From the NCBI GenBank assembly GCA_910584945.1, contig CAJUDY010000021.1:1-64000 (forward strand): 64,000 bases of DNA. The letters run 5' to 3'. Below are positions 48,221-57,662 of the stretch, piece after piece (position 1 is the first letter of the stretch; every line of letters begins with the position of its first letter). The stretch is from an uncultured Lachnospiraceae bacterium (GTDB lineage Bacteria > Bacillota > Clostridia > Lachnospirales > Lachnospiraceae). Made by a program: the position numbers and the translations under genes. Below the pieces are notes generated by a model. That model was not told where the DNA came from and ran no database searches. It saw nothing but the letters and a program-made list of their open reading frames with translations.

Positions 48221-48234
48221 TGTCTTCTTCTCCT

Positions 48235-48519
48235 TTACATCTCTTCCTGTCCAAGAACCGCGGAAAGAATCGCCCACACATAGGGCGCGCCGTACACATT
48301 CAGTTTCTTCGGCCCGGAGACCTTTTCCGGATTCTCCCGGATCTTCTCACAGGCTTTCTCAAAGGTACTTCTTGTAATCGACCGCTCCCTGCGGCTGGTA
48401 AAAAGCTCTCCGCCTTTTACATAGTAGGTAAAGGGCAGTCCCTTCTTCGTGCAGAAGACCTCTCCCTGCCTGGCGACAATCCGGTCCCACAAGGTATCCT
48501 TCGCGCTCTCTGTACTCAT
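48235..48519 (-). CDS. Small conserved cytosolic protein of unknown function
   Basis: A 94-residue protein with no signal or helix. It starts STESAKDTLWDRIVARQGEVF and has the segment KGLPFTYYVKGGELFTSRRERSITRSTFEKA, suggesting a small basic, possibly nucleic-acid-binding fold. AGGAGG lies 6 bases before the ATG. It is co-transcribed with the DUF1189 gene from the promoter at 48589-48617. No family recognised. Confidence 0.7.
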   Translation of the reverse strand: MSTESAKDTLWDRIVARQGEVFCTKKGLPFTYYVKGGELFTSRRERSITRSTFEKACEKIRENPEKVSGPKKLNVYGAPYVWAILSAVLGQEEM

Positions 48520-48588
48520 ACTGGCCTCCTGTGCGTACGCTCATCTCTTACATCTGCAGTTTCATGAACAGCAACGGTTCTACCACAT

Positions 48589-48617
48589 ATTATATACAGT
48601 TCCGCCGACTTCCGCAA
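48589..48617 (-). promoter_or_regulatory. Promoter of the small protein-DUF1189 pair
   Basis: Minus-strand TTGCGG (48612-48617), 17-base spacer, TATAAT (48589-48594), 70 bases before the ATG. Confidence 0.65.
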
Positions 48618-48656
48618 CCGTCAGGGCGAAGAAAGCGAAAAAAGACGCAGGCCTGG

Positions 48657-50012
48657 TCACGAAGCGGCCGACAGACGCGAGAGTACCCGAAGGTAGATCT
48701 GCCTCATGAAGAACAGGGTCATGGCAAGTGACATCAGCTCCGCGATGGGGATCGCCCACCACACCAGGTTTACATTGCCAAGCCTCGACAGACCGTATGC
48801 CACGGGAAGAAGCACCAGGAGCTGTCTCGCCACCGACACCAGCATACTGTAGACAGAGCGTCCCAGCGCCTGAAATACGCTGCCGCAGGCGATGCAGAAG
48901 CCCGCCAGCAAAAAGCTCAGGCTGATGATCCGAAGGGCAGGCACGCCGATCCCGACCATAGTCTCCGACGCGTTGAACAGAAGCAGCAGGGGCTTTGGTA
49001 TTACCTGAAACACCAGAAGTCCCGCCAGCATGATGCCCATGGCGTAGACAATCGTATGGCGGATGGTGCTCACCACCCGTTCCCGGTTCTTGGCGCCGTA
49101 ATTATAGGCGACGATGGGAATGATCCCGTTGTTGAGGCCGAAAACCGGCATAAACACAAAGCTCTGCAGTTTAAAGTACACGCCGAAGACAGCAGTGGCC
49201 GTGGAGGTAAAGGAGATCAGAATCCGATTCATCCCATAGTTCATCACCGAACCAATGGCCTGCATGATGATGGAGGGCACGCCGATCCCGTAGATCTGGC
49301 CGATCACCGGCAGATTCGGACGAAATCCTTTCATATGAATATGTACTTCGTAATTCTTCTTTGCGTTCAGCCACACGGACAAAATCCCCGCCACGATCTG
49401 GCCGATCACCGTCGCCGCCGCCGCGCCGGTCACGCCCATCTTCGGAAATCCGAACAGGCCGAAGATCAGGATAGGGTCCATGATGATATTCACGATCGCC
49501 CCGATGCCCTGGGTGAACATGGTGTAAATGGTCTTTCCGGTCGCCTGCAAAAGGCGCTCAAACATCAGCTGCGCAAAAGCCCCGAAGGAAAAACAGCAGC
49601 AAACCGTCAGGTATTCTTTGCCGTACCGGATGATCTCCTCGATATCCGTCTGGCTTCTGTAAAAGGGTTCCACAAAAAAGAGTCCGATCACAAGGAACAA
49701 AAGATAGCTCAAAACCGCCAGGAACACGGCGTTGGCCGCGATCCGGTCTACTTTTTCAAAATCTTTTTCCCCCAGAGAGCGGGCCAGAAGCGCGTTGACG
49801 CCCACAGCGGTGCCTACGCCCACCGCGATCATCAGGTTCTGGATCGGGAACGCCATGGATACCGCCGTCAGCGCATTCTCATTGATCTGCGACACAAAAA
49901 CGCTGTCCACGATATTGTAAAGCGCCTGTACCAGCATGGATGCCATAATCGGCAGGGACATGGATATGATCAGTTGATTCACAGGCATGATGCCCATCTT
50001 GTTCTCTTCCAT
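48657..50012 (-). CDS. MATE family efflux transporter
   Basis: A 451-residue, 12-helix cation-coupled multidrug/toxin exporter. The N-terminal PVNQLIISMSLPIMASMLVQ, the YNIVDSVFVSQI segment and the second-half repeat (GIGVPSIIMQAIGSVMNYGMN) are typical of MATE. Substrate not predictable. AGGAGG 9 bases before the ATG. Confidence 0.92.
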   Translation of the reverse strand: MEENKMGIMPVNQLIISMSLPIMASMLVQALYNIVDSVFVSQINENALTAVSMAFPIQNLMIAVGVGTAVGVNALLARSLGEKDFEKVDRIAANAVFLAVLSYLLFLVIGLFFVEPFYRSQTDIEEIIRYGKEYLTVCCCFSFGAFAQLMFERLLQATGKTIYTMFTQGIGAIVNIIMDPILIFGLFGFPKMGVTGAAAATVIGQIVAGILSVWLNAKKNYEVHIHMKGFRPNLPVIGQIYGIGVPSIIMQAIGSVMNYGMNRILISFTSTATAVFGVYFKLQSFVFMPVFGLNNGIIPIVAYNYGAKNRERVVSTIRHTIVYAMGIMLAGLLVFQVIPKPLLLLFNASETMVGIGVPALRIISLSFLLAGFCIACGSVFQALGRSVYSMLVSVARQLLVLLPVAYGLSRLGNVNLVWWAIPIAELMSLAMTLFFMRQIYLRVLSRLSAAS

Positions 50013-50087
50013 CTTGTCGTCTCCTCCTGTGTGTATTTTGATACGGATTTTTCTATCATAACACCGGAAGAGAAAATGTACAAGCCT

Positions 50088-50627
50088 TTATTTCCTCCCA
50101 GTCCTCCAGTCCTCCTTGCTGATCCCGTAACCATACACCTTCTGGCAGTGTCCCTCCCGGTCCGCCCTGGCGTTCTGCACATGCTCCCTTTGGAAACCGC
50201 AGGCTTCGAACAAGCTCAAAGACGCTGCGTTGTGTTCCAGAATATTGGCACAGACGCGGCGAAGCCCAAGCTCCCCAAAGGCCCGGGACAGCAGGAGCGC
50301 CACCGCGCCCCGACCATAACCTCTGCCCCGGGCCTCTTTTTTCAGCTTAATATAGATTTCCGCCGTTTTCCTTTCATCGTTCACATGAGAGAGCATGATG
50401 ATCCCAAGCCCGATCTCTTCCTCCGCCGGGTCGGCGATAATCCGGCGCAGGCCGCCAAAGCCGCCCGAAACGGAACGAAACCAGTCCGCCCTGCCGGTCC
50501 CAAACCCGGCGTTCCGGTAGCCGCCCGTCACTCTCACAATCTCCGGATCATGGATCAGACTTTGCAAAAGCCCCTCATCCTGCGCTTCTACCGCCCGGAG
50601 GATCACCTTCTTCCCTGCCGTCCTCAT
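50088..50627 (-). CDS. GNAT family N-acetyltransferase (RimJ/RimL-like)
   Basis: A 179-residue acetyltransferase with the acetyl-CoA loop RGRGYGRGAVALLL and the C-terminal motif RVCANILEHNAASLSLFEACGF. ATG at 50627 has GGAG 10 bases upstream; the ATG at 50651 lacks a site. It lies 84 bases after the TauE gene's stop, so may be the last gene of the catabolic operon. Acceptor unknown. Confidence 0.85.
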   Translation of the reverse strand: MRTAGKKVILRAVEAQDEGLLQSLIHDPEIVRVTGGYRNAGFGTGRADWFRSVSGGFGGLRRIIADPAEEEIGLGIIMLSHVNDERKTAEIYIKLKKEARGRGYGRGAVALLLSRAFGELGLRRVCANILEHNAASLSLFEACGFQREHVQNARADREGHCQKVYGYGISKEDWRTGRK

Positions 50628-50711
50628 ACCGACCACTTCTCCTTCGGTCATTTTTCTGCGAAAGCAGACATCACCTTTTGGCCCTATGATACCACGAAAC
50701 CGCCCCGCGTG

Positions 50712-51500
50712 TCATCCACCGTATTTCGAAATATTATAGACGTTGATCAGGATCACCAGCACCATCAGTCCAAGGAACAGCCGGTCCACCGTTCGTTCTT
50801 CCATCCGGCAGTTACAGGCTCTCCCGCATACGCCTCCCAAAATTCCGCCGCCGACCATAAGCGCCAGCAGTTCTACCGGAAATTCCGGTACAGTTCCCGT
50901 CACTACAGAGGAGAGCAGACTGGCTGCCTGAGAAAAAAAGATGATAGAAAGAGAGCTTTGCACCGCCTCTTTTGTGGACATGGAGAAAAAGTAGAATAAA
51001 ACCACCAGATTGATAGGGCCGCCGCCGATGCCGAGAAAGGAAGAAAGGACGCCAAGAGTGATTCCAATGAAAAGGCAGCACGCTTTGTTGTTCACATGCA
51101 GCGTATGTATTTTATCTTTATACAGCGTATAGAGCAGCGTACCGACTGTCACCAGGAGGAGGCAGGCCGCCTGGACGGCTCCCACCCGGTTCTGATCCGG
51201 ACTCAGGGCCGCCGCAAAGGAGAACATCCGCTTCCCCAGAAGCCCGCCGCCAGCCGCTCCCGCAGCCAGCGGAAGCCGGACTCCTTTGTTTTCCGCCCGC
51301 CCCTTCTCCATCCTGCCCTTCCACACGGAATAAGTCGTCATAGACAGCACCGTGCATCCGGACAGGAAGCTGATCGTACCCACATCAAGGATTCCGAAAG
51401 CGTCCAGCACCGGTTTGATGATCACGCCGCCACCCATGCCGCAGATGGCGCCGGCCACGGAGGCCAGAAAACACACAAGGAAAAATATCGTATGGATCAT
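50712..51500 (-). CDS. TauE/SafE family anion exporter
   Basis: A 262-residue membrane protein with about eight helices and the paired family motifs CGMGGGVIIKPVLDA (first half) and LGIGGGPINLVVLFYFF (second half). The TauE/SafE family exports sulfite, sulfoacetate, sulfolactate and other organic anions. ATGA overlap with the dehydrogenase gene couples it to the catabolic operon, suggesting it exports the pathway's end product. Confidence 0.88.
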   Translation of the reverse strand: MIHTIFFLVCFLASVAGAICGMGGGVIIKPVLDAFGILDVGTISFLSGCTVLSMTTYSVWKGRMEKGRAENKGVRLPLAAGAAGGGLLGKRMFSFAAALSPDQNRVGAVQAACLLLVTVGTLLYTLYKDKIHTLHVNNKACCLFIGITLGVLSSFLGIGGGPINLVVLFYFFSMSTKEAVQSSLSIIFFSQAASLLSSVVTGTVPEFPVELLALMVGGGILGGVCGRACNCRMEERTVDRLFLGLMVLVILINVYNISKYGG

Positions 51501-52573
51501 GCCCTCCTGCCTCCCTGGGGGACGGGCTCTTCCTCAAAGCGCACAATGCCTTTCAAGTATCCTTCCGGCGGCGAAAGAAGCCACTGGAATCCTTCCTCCA
51601 GTCGCTGAAACGGAATCTGATGAGTGATCATCCGGTTCATGGGAATGGAGCCGTCGATCATGGCCTCCACGCCCTTTTTATCATTTTCCAGCACGTCCCG
51701 CCCGGACGCCGGATGGGCCGCGTCCAGAATCGGCGCCCGCAGGACCAGCTCGTTGGCCAGAAGCGGCGGAAATGTCTCCTGCTTGGTATATACCGATGCG
51801 ATCACGATCCGCCCTCTCCCGGTAAAAGGATTCTGCAAAAGCCCCTTTTCTCTCGGAAAGCGGATGACGCTGCAGGCGCTAAGAAGCCCCTTAAGACTCC
51901 CGGTAATCTCCACAATACTGTCGAGAAATGCCCCCTCCGTCAGGGCATAGACCTTTTCCACCAGATTCTCCTTCATGGAATTGACCGTGTGAGAGGCCCC
52001 GTACGCTTTCGCCGCCGCAAGCTTCTCGTCCGCCACGTCCACCGCGACAATCGTCTCCACGCCCGCCGCCTTCAGCCCAGCGATAGTCATAAGTCCCATC
52101 ACGCCGCATCCCACAACCCCCGCACAATGAACGGGCTCTGTCAGGCAGGCATTCACGATATTCACCACGCATCCGATGGGCTCCGCCACGCAAAGGCGAT
52201 AATCAAAAGGAAGATCCGGGAGACGGAAAATCGGACTCTTCTCCGATACGACGCGATAGGTCGTAAATGCCGCGTCAAAGTTTCCGGATATCCGGTCTCC
52301 CGGTCGGAATCCGGTCACACCGCGCCCTGTATCCACCACCGTTCCCACCGGTTCATGCCCAAGAGTACACGGAAAACTTACCGGACGCACCTGACGGTAC
52401 CCCTCTTTGGAGATACCGAACGCATGATGCCCCAGAAAACGGGGCAGATCTGTATGACACAGTCCCACAGAATCCATGCGGACCAGAATCTCGTCCTCCC
52501 GAAGGGCCGGGAGCTCTTCCTCCACAAATTCAATTTTCTGAACATCTGTTACCATAGCGGTCAATGTCTTCAT
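51497..52573 (-). CDS. Zinc-type medium-chain dehydrogenase
   Basis: A 358-residue MDR alcohol dehydrogenase. Catalytic zinc ligands are in GLCHTDL, LGHEPVG and VAEPIG; the Rossmann motif is GVVGCGVMGLMTI. The four-Cys structural zinc loop is not seen. Close relatives oxidise polyols or threonine or reduce short aldehydes. The operon context suggests reduction of an aldehyde or oxidation of a sugar alcohol. GGGAGGGCG upstream of the ATG; 24 bases after rpiB-like. Confidence 0.85.
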   Translation of the reverse strand: MKTLTAMVTDVQKIEFVEEELPALREDEILVRMDSVGLCHTDLPRFLGHHAFGISKEGYRQVRPVSFPCTLGHEPVGTVVDTGRGVTGFRPGDRISGNFDAAFTTYRVVSEKSPIFRLPDLPFDYRLCVAEPIGCVVNIVNACLTEPVHCAGVVGCGVMGLMTIAGLKAAGVETIVAVDVADEKLAAAKAYGASHTVNSMKENLVEKVYALTEGAFLDSIVEITGSLKGLLSACSVIRFPREKGLLQNPFTGRGRIVIASVYTKQETFPPLLANELVLRAPILDAAHPASGRDVLENDKKGVEAMIDGSIPMNRMITHQIPFQRLEEGFQWLLSPPEGYLKGIVRFEEEPVPQGGRRA

Positions 52574-52597
52574 AACGCCCTCCCGGATCTTCCTACA

Positions 52598-53071
52598 TCA
52601 TTTGAATACCTGTTCTTCATGAGTTTCCAGTATCTCCTTTTGTTTCGTCAGGAAATCCACACGCCACTCGGGGAAATCCTGGACAAATTCGGTCTTCAGA
52701 AATACATTTACCATTTCTTTGGCCATGGTTTCGCCCACGAGAAACGCCCCCAGGCACAGAACGTTGGCGTCGTTGATCTTACGGCTGTATTCCGCCGCAT
52801 AGACGCTCTCCACCACAGCCGCATACACACCTTTGTTCTTATTCGCCGCCATGGCCATGCCCATACCTGTCCCGCAGATCAGTATTCCTCTTTCTGCCTC
52901 GCCGGACTTAAGGAGCTCCGCCGCGGCGGGACCTGTGACGTTGTGCGGCCTTGGCTGTTCCGGATCGGTCGTTCCCACATCCAGGATTTCATGCCCCTGC
53001 ACTTTCAGCATTTCTATGATGGATTCCTTTAGCGGATATCCCGCTTTATCAGAACCAACTACGATCTTCAT
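52598..53071 (-). CDS. RpiB/LacAB-family sugar-phosphate isomerase
   Basis: A 157-residue isomerase with VVGSDKAGYPLKE and the active-site Cys in GILICGTGMGMAMAANK. RpiB-type enzymes interconvert ribose-5-P/ribulose-5-P, and relatives act on tetrose or allose phosphates. As this operon also has a TIM-like isomerase, the pair resembles EryH/EryI or LerI/DerI of tetritol catabolism, so a four-carbon substrate is plausible. No second ribose-5-P gene is needed to explain it. Confidence 0.85.
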   Translation of the reverse strand: MKIVVGSDKAGYPLKESIIEMLKVQGHEILDVGTTDPEQPRPHNVTGPAAAELLKSGEAERGILICGTGMGMAMAANKNKGVYAAVVESVYAAEYSRKINDANVLCLGAFLVGETMAKEMVNVFLKTEFVQDFPEWRVDFLTKQKEILETHEEQVFK

Positions 53072-53096
53072 GCTGTCCTCCTTTCTCCTCCTCTTT

Positions 53097-54419
53097 TTAT
53101 TTTGCTCCGTTTGCCGCGTTCATGAAACGGCGGTGGAACTGCACCACCAGCGGATTAGAAGTAAACTCCATCAAAAGCGACGGCGCCGCCGTGATCACTA
53201 CCCGGTCCGCCATATCCAGGAATTCCTCCTCCATCAGCAGGCGGTCGATATACGGATAGTAATTTTCTCCCTGCATATTGCACACGATCAGCCTCGTATC
53301 CGGAAGATTGGCCTGTTTCAGGCAGCGCAGATTGTGGCGGATGCCGTCCAGTCCGTCGGCCATGGAATCCTCCAGGAATCCGCGGTATCTCAGAATCTCC
53401 CGGGCCCTGGTATAGGCCGCAAAACGGTCCCCCGTGCGCTCTCCCGCGGACAGATAGTCGTTCTCCACCATATAGTGCTGAAGCTGCTCGACAAACAGCG
53501 GATCTCCCGTCTCCTCGTAAGCCTTCATAAGCCCCGCAAGCTGCATACTCTGGGAATGGCGGAACATAATAAAACTGTTGATGAAATACGGGCGGGCCTG
53601 CAGCGCCATGGCCGTCTGGTACGGTTCAAACATCAAAGTATAATTCACCCGATACCCATGTTCTTTTAACATCAGGGCCAGATTGTGCCCCCGGAAAAAA
53701 TCTTCCGGATTCCCCTGGTTGTATCTTCTGCCAAGCTTTTTGTCCCCGCTCATCAATTCTCCGACGTTCTGCGCGTTCACAGGGCCGGTGTGCGGAACCT
53801 TGATGACCACCCGGTATTCGGAGAGCATTTCTTTAAAGCGGGCCGCCTCCTCCAGGATCTCCTCCTCGCTGGAACGAAACGGATCATTCAGTTCCACGCT
53901 GATATCACAGCCCGGCCCCAGAATATCTCCGATGTCCGCCAAAACCTCGTCTCTCGTCTTATATTTCCCGCCCACATTGGCGTCCGGATTGTTGATGAAC
54001 TGATTGTAGATGATCGCCGGATTGCAGGTCAGGCTGCCGATCAGGTTTTTCATGCTCTCCACTTCGTAGGGATTGGCGGAATCCGCGCTGAAAATGATCT
54101 TTGTCGGTCTCTTTTTCCCGTTTTTGTCATAAGAAATATCCCGGACCAAATCTGCCAGAACCAGTCCGTCGGCTTTCAAGAGATATTCTACCCGGAAGCC
54201 CGACGGCGTCTCCTTCTCAGGAACCCGAAAAGACTGAATGACTTGGGAAAACCGCTCCGTTACCCCAAGGGCCTTTCCGTATTTTGTGATCTGATCATAG
54301 AGTTCCAGCGGAACCTCATGATTCATAATTCGTTCAATACCGGCCTCATGGCCGGAGAGCACTGGCAGCCCTGTCTCTTTTCCCGCCAGAGATGCTATGG
54401 TACAGTGAAACCCTGACAT
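53097..54419 (-). CDS. Transaldolase-like protein
   Basis: A 440-residue TIM-barrel protein with TalC/transaldolase-like segments: IGSLTCNPAIIYNQFIN and YRVVIKVPHTGPVN, where the Lys of VIKVP would be the Schiff-base residue, then YRVNYTLMFEPYQTAMAL. It is longer than FSA/TalC (about 220) and classical transaldolase (about 320). The extra length is mainly at the N- and C-termini. Probably an aldolase or transaldolase of an unusual sugar phosphate. GAAAGGAG before the ATG; 22 bases after the ABC ATPase gene. Confidence 0.7.
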   Translation of the reverse strand: MSGFHCTIASLAGKETGLPVLSGHEAGIERIMNHEVPLELYDQITKYGKALGVTERFSQVIQSFRVPEKETPSGFRVEYLLKADGLVLADLVRDISYDKNGKKRPTKIIFSADSANPYEVESMKNLIGSLTCNPAIIYNQFINNPDANVGGKYKTRDEVLADIGDILGPGCDISVELNDPFRSSEEEILEEAARFKEMLSEYRVVIKVPHTGPVNAQNVGELMSGDKKLGRRYNQGNPEDFFRGHNLALMLKEHGYRVNYTLMFEPYQTAMALQARPYFINSFIMFRHSQSMQLAGLMKAYEETGDPLFVEQLQHYMVENDYLSAGERTGDRFAAYTRAREILRYRGFLEDSMADGLDGIRHNLRCLKQANLPDTRLIVCNMQGENYYPYIDRLLMEEEFLDMADRVVITAAPSLLMEFTSNPLVVQFHRRFMNAANGAK

Positions 54420-54441
54420 ATTTTCTCTCCTTTCTTTTGTC

Positions 54442-55206
54442 CTACCACCACTTGATCTGATCCGTGATATGCTTTCTCAGATCGATGAAATCCCCGCTGG
54501 TAATATCTCGCGGATAAGGAAGTGTATTCTGAAGCTCTTCCTTCACGGTCGTCGGTTTATTGGATAAAATCAGTACCTTCTCCGACAGATACACAGCCTC
54601 CTCGATGTTGTGTGTGATAAATACCACGGTCGTCCCGATCTCTCTCCAGAGCCTCAGCACCTCGTCCTCCAGATAGAACCGAAGCTTAATGTCCATCTGG
54701 GCATAGGGCTCGTCCATCAGAAGCAGGTCCGGCTCCATGGCAAAGGCGCGGCCGATGATCACCCGCTGCTCGGTGCTTGCCGACAGATCGCTGGGATAAC
54801 TGTCCCGGAATTTTTCCAGGCCTAAAAGGCGGACGATCTTCTCCACCCGTTCGTCGATGGTCTTCTTCGGAAGCCTTTTGATCTTCAGGCCGAACCGCAG
54901 GTTCTCCTCCACCGTCAGCCACGGATAGGCCGAAGGCTCCTGGAATACAAACGCCAGGTTATGTTTCTTTGGATCTGCCAGTTCCCCGTCAATCCGAAGT
55001 TCTCCGGAAGTGGGCTCATAGATCTTGGTCAGAAGGTTCAAAAATGTCGTCTTCCCGCACCCGGTGGGACCTACGACGCATACAAACTCTCCTTTCTTGA
55101 TGTCAAAAGAGATGTCGTCAAGCACATGCAGCTTCCCGAAGTATTTTGTCAGGTGTCTCACCTGTACCTTTGCCTCGCGATTGTCTTCTGTTGTATTCGC
55201 TGTCAC
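54442..55206 (-). CDS. NitT/TauT-type ABC ATPase with altered signature
   Basis: A 254-residue ATPase (GTG start at 55206 with GGGAGG upstream; ATG at 55221 possible). Walker A GPTGCGKTT, Walker B LLLMDEPYAQMD and the switch His in FITHNIEEAVYL are normal, but the signature that should read LSGGQ is LSASTEQR. It pairs with the next ATPase, whose signature is normal but whose switch His is missing. The two probably form an asymmetric heterodimer energising the SsuC-like permeases. Confidence 0.87.
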   Translation of the reverse strand: MTANTTEDNREAKVQVRHLTKYFGKLHVLDDISFDIKKGEFVCVVGPTGCGKTTFLNLLTKIYEPTSGELRIDGELADPKKHNLAFVFQEPSAYPWLTVEENLRFGLKIKRLPKKTIDERVEKIVRLLGLEKFRDSYPSDLSASTEQRVIIGRAFAMEPDLLLMDEPYAQMDIKLRFYLEDEVLRLWREIGTTVVFITHNIEEAVYLSEKVLILSNKPTTVKEELQNTLPYPRDITSGDFIDLRKHITDQIKWW

Positions 55207-55222
55207 TCCTATCCCTCCCATC

Positions 55223-55984
55223 CTATAACGCCAGATCCGAGTTGTCAGAGATCATGGTCCGAAGCTCCAGAAACTCTTTGGACACCATATCCCTGGGCCT
55301 TGGAAGCGTATTGGTGTAGATCTTTTTAATCTTTGCCGGTCTGGCGCTGAACAGCACGATCCGGTCGCCCAGATACACCGCCTCCTCAATGTTATTGGTG
55401 ACAAAGACCACCGTCCGCTTCTGCTTCTGCCAGATCTTGATGATCTCTTCTTCCATGGCATAGCGGGTCTGCGCGTCCAGCGCCCCAAAAGGCTCGTCCA
55501 TGATCAGAATCTCCGGATCGTTGGTGTAGGCCCGGGCAATCCCCACCCGCTGCTTCATACCCCCGGACAACTGGGACGGATAAGAATTTTCAAACCCGCG
55601 AAGCCCTACCAGATCAATGTACTCCTGTGCCTTTTCACGCCTGGTCTTCTTGTCCACGCCCCGGAACTTGGGCCCGATCTCTGTGTTCTCCATCACCGTC
55701 TTCCAGGGCAGCAGCGACCACTTCTGGAAGACCATGCCGATCCTGGGGTCTGTACCCGTTACTGGTTTTCCGTCCAGCTCGATGGTCCCGCCCGTGGGAT
55801 GCATTAGTCCCGCGAGAATGTTCAAGAGCACGCTTTTCCCGCAGTGTCCCGGCCCTAAAAGCACCAGGAATTCATTGTCGTAGACGTCCAGGGAGATTCC
55901 GTCAACCACGGACAGCGTGTCATTCTTCAGCGGAAATTTTTTCGTTATATTCTCAATATGAAGCCTTACTTTTTGTTGTCCCAT
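55223..55984 (-). CDS. NitT/TauT-type ABC ATPase lacking the switch His
   Basis: A 253-residue ATPase. The signature LSGGMKQRVG and Walker B ILIMDEPFGALD are normal. Walker A is GPGHCGKS, unusual but matching GxxxxGKS. The H-loop reads VTNNIEEAVYL, with Asn in place of His, which should impair hydrolysis at its own site. ATG with AAAGGAGG 8 bases upstream, inside the end of the permease gene (19-base overlap). Confidence 0.88.
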   Translation of the reverse strand: MGQQKVRLHIENITKKFPLKNDTLSVVDGISLDVYDNEFLVLLGPGHCGKSVLLNILAGLMHPTGGTIELDGKPVTGTDPRIGMVFQKWSLLPWKTVMENTEIGPKFRGVDKKTRREKAQEYIDLVGLRGFENSYPSQLSGGMKQRVGIARAYTNDPEILIMDEPFGALDAQTRYAMEEEIIKIWQKQKRTVVFVTNNIEEAVYLGDRIVLFSARPAKIKKIYTNTLPRPRDMVSKEFLELRTMISDNSDLAL

Positions 55985-56775
55985 GGACAGAGCCTCCTTT
56001 CCAGCATACTGGTAACGATCGCCAGCAGTGCGCCGATGAGCCCGATGGTAATCATGGCCACAAGGACCAGAGGAAGATCATTTCCCTCCATCCCCCGCAC
56101 CACCAGAAAACCGACGCCCTTGTTGGCGCCCAGCATCTCGGCTGCCAGCACCACCATCCAAGCAGTACTGGTGGACGTCCGGATTCCCGCGAAGATCGAC
56201 GGGTATGCCGCCGGTATGGCGATCTCCGTAAGCATCTGCCTTTTATTGGCATGGAATACCTCTCCCACGTCCAGATACAGCTTCTGGACCTTTACCAGTC
56301 CGTCATGGGTATTGACCACCACCGGCATAACCGCGCCGATAAATACGATCAGAACCTTGGAAAATTCACTGATTCCAAAGCAGATCGTGATCAGCGGAAT
56401 CCACGCGATGGGCGGAATCGGCCGGATAAACGCAAAGATAGAGCCGAAAAACGCATCCATTTTCTTATTCCACCCGATCATTACGCCAAAGGAAATGCCA
56501 AGCCCCCAGGCAAACAAAAGCGCAATGACCACACGCTTGAGACTTGCGGCGATGTGCATCGGAAAGCTGACGCGCATGATCGGTTTCTCCAGCAGGGTCA
56601 GAAAACGCTGCCACGCGATGTACGGAGAAGGGAACAGATGCGGGTACAGGGCTGAAACTCCATACCACAGGCCAAAGAGCAAAAGGATCGACAGGCAGGA
56701 CAGGATTTTATACGCCGCGTCAAGGGCGGTGATTTTTTTAACCTCTTCCACAGCCGCTTTTTCTTCTTTCCTCAT
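55966..56775 (-). CDS. NitT/TauT-type ABC permease (SsuC-like), second
   Basis: A 269-residue permease with about six helices and the family loop VFHANKRQMLTEIAIPAAYP contacting the ATPase. The PIPPIAWIPL segment is typical of SsuC/TauC. Starts 1 base after the stop of the first permease, whose end carries its GGAGG. Its partner is only moderately similar, so the transporter is likely a heterotetramer. Confidence 0.88.
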   Translation of the reverse strand: MRKEEKAAVEEVKKITALDAAYKILSCLSILLLFGLWYGVSALYPHLFPSPYIAWQRFLTLLEKPIMRVSFPMHIAASLKRVVIALLFAWGLGISFGVMIGWNKKMDAFFGSIFAFIRPIPPIAWIPLITICFGISEFSKVLIVFIGAVMPVVVNTHDGLVKVQKLYLDVGEVFHANKRQMLTEIAIPAAYPSIFAGIRTSTSTAWMVVLAAEMLGANKGVGFLVVRGMEGNDLPLVLVAMITIGLIGALLAIVTSMLERRLCPWDNKK

Positions 56776-56776
56776 A

Positions 56777-57589
56777 TTAAATCCTCCACTTGATGATCCG
56801 GTGCTCGATAAAACTTAATGTACCGGTGAATACCATGCCCAGCACCCCGATCAGCACCATGCCCAGGATGACGATATCCGCTCTTGCAAAGTTTCTTCCC
56901 ATCAGTATCATGTAGCCAAGTCCGGAATCCGCCGCCAGCATCTCTGCCGCTACCAGCGTCGCCCACGCGTTGCCCAGGGCCACCCGGATTCCCGCAAACA
57001 TAATCGGCAGCGAAGAAGGAACTCCCACTTTGATAAAAATCTCAAAGTTCGATGCCCCGCAGGTCTTTGCCACGTTGATCAGTGTTTGATTCGTCTGGCG
57101 GATTCCGGCGGCGCTGTTGATCACGCAGGGAATGAAAGCTGCAAAAAAGATGATAAACGCCTTGGCCCGAATCCCGATGCCCAGCCAAAGAAGGGTCAGC
57201 GGAATCCACGAGATCGGTGGAATCGGGCGCAGGATCTCGAAGACCGGACTGACAAACTGCCGGAAGCCTTTATACCATCCCATCAGAAGTCCCGTAGGGA
57301 TGCCGACGATCAGCGCCAGGAAAAATCCCACCAGAGAAACCTGAAGACTGGAAAGGATACTGCTTGGAATCGTAGAGCCGTCCGGATTGGTATTGACCAG
57401 TTTGTACAGAAAAAGGGCAACAATTTCTGTAGGTTTCGCAAGATATCTGCCGGAGACGATTCCGCACTGGACGAGCAGCTGCCAGACCAGGAAAAAGCAG
57501 AGCACCCCTGCAACCGACAGCATGGCGTAGGCATAACTGCTAAGCCCAAGCCCTCTTCCCAATGGATCTTTCTTTTTTTGTCCATTCAT
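56777..57589 (-). CDS. NitT/TauT-type ABC permease (SsuC-like), first
   Basis: A 270-residue permease with PIPPISWIPLTLLWLGIG and the ATPase-contact loop TCGASNFEIFIKVGVPSSLP. Six or so helices. GGAGG 10 bases before the ATG. The family carries nitrate, taurine, alkanesulfonates, thiamine precursors and aromatic acids. Confidence 0.88.
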   Translation of the reverse strand: MNGQKKKDPLGRGLGLSSYAYAMLSVAGVLCFFLVWQLLVQCGIVSGRYLAKPTEIVALFLYKLVNTNPDGSTIPSSILSSLQVSLVGFFLALIVGIPTGLLMGWYKGFRQFVSPVFEILRPIPPISWIPLTLLWLGIGIRAKAFIIFFAAFIPCVINSAAGIRQTNQTLINVAKTCGASNFEIFIKVGVPSSLPIMFAGIRVALGNAWATLVAAEMLAADSGLGYMILMGRNFARADIVILGMVLIGVLGMVFTGTLSFIEHRIIKWRI

Positions 57590-57613
57590 GTTGAACTACC
57601 TCCTGTGTCTAAA

Positions 57614-57649
57614 GGCCGCCGGTCCCGCCTGTATGCAGAGCCGACGGCC
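57614..57649 (-). promoter_or_regulatory. Hairpin between binding-protein and permease genes
   Basis: Nine-base arms (57641-57649 and 57614-57622, one mismatch or wobble) of GC-rich sequence. Such stem-loops after a binding-protein gene usually stabilise its mRNA or reduce read-through, giving more binding protein than permease. Confidence 0.6.
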
Positions 57650-57662
57650 ATTCCCTGGTTGT

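Noticed and set aside
49056..50999. A 647-codon open frame on the plus strand
   Set aside because: It crosses the MATE, GNAT and TauE genes on the other strand, each with clear motifs; no recognisable domain in the translation.
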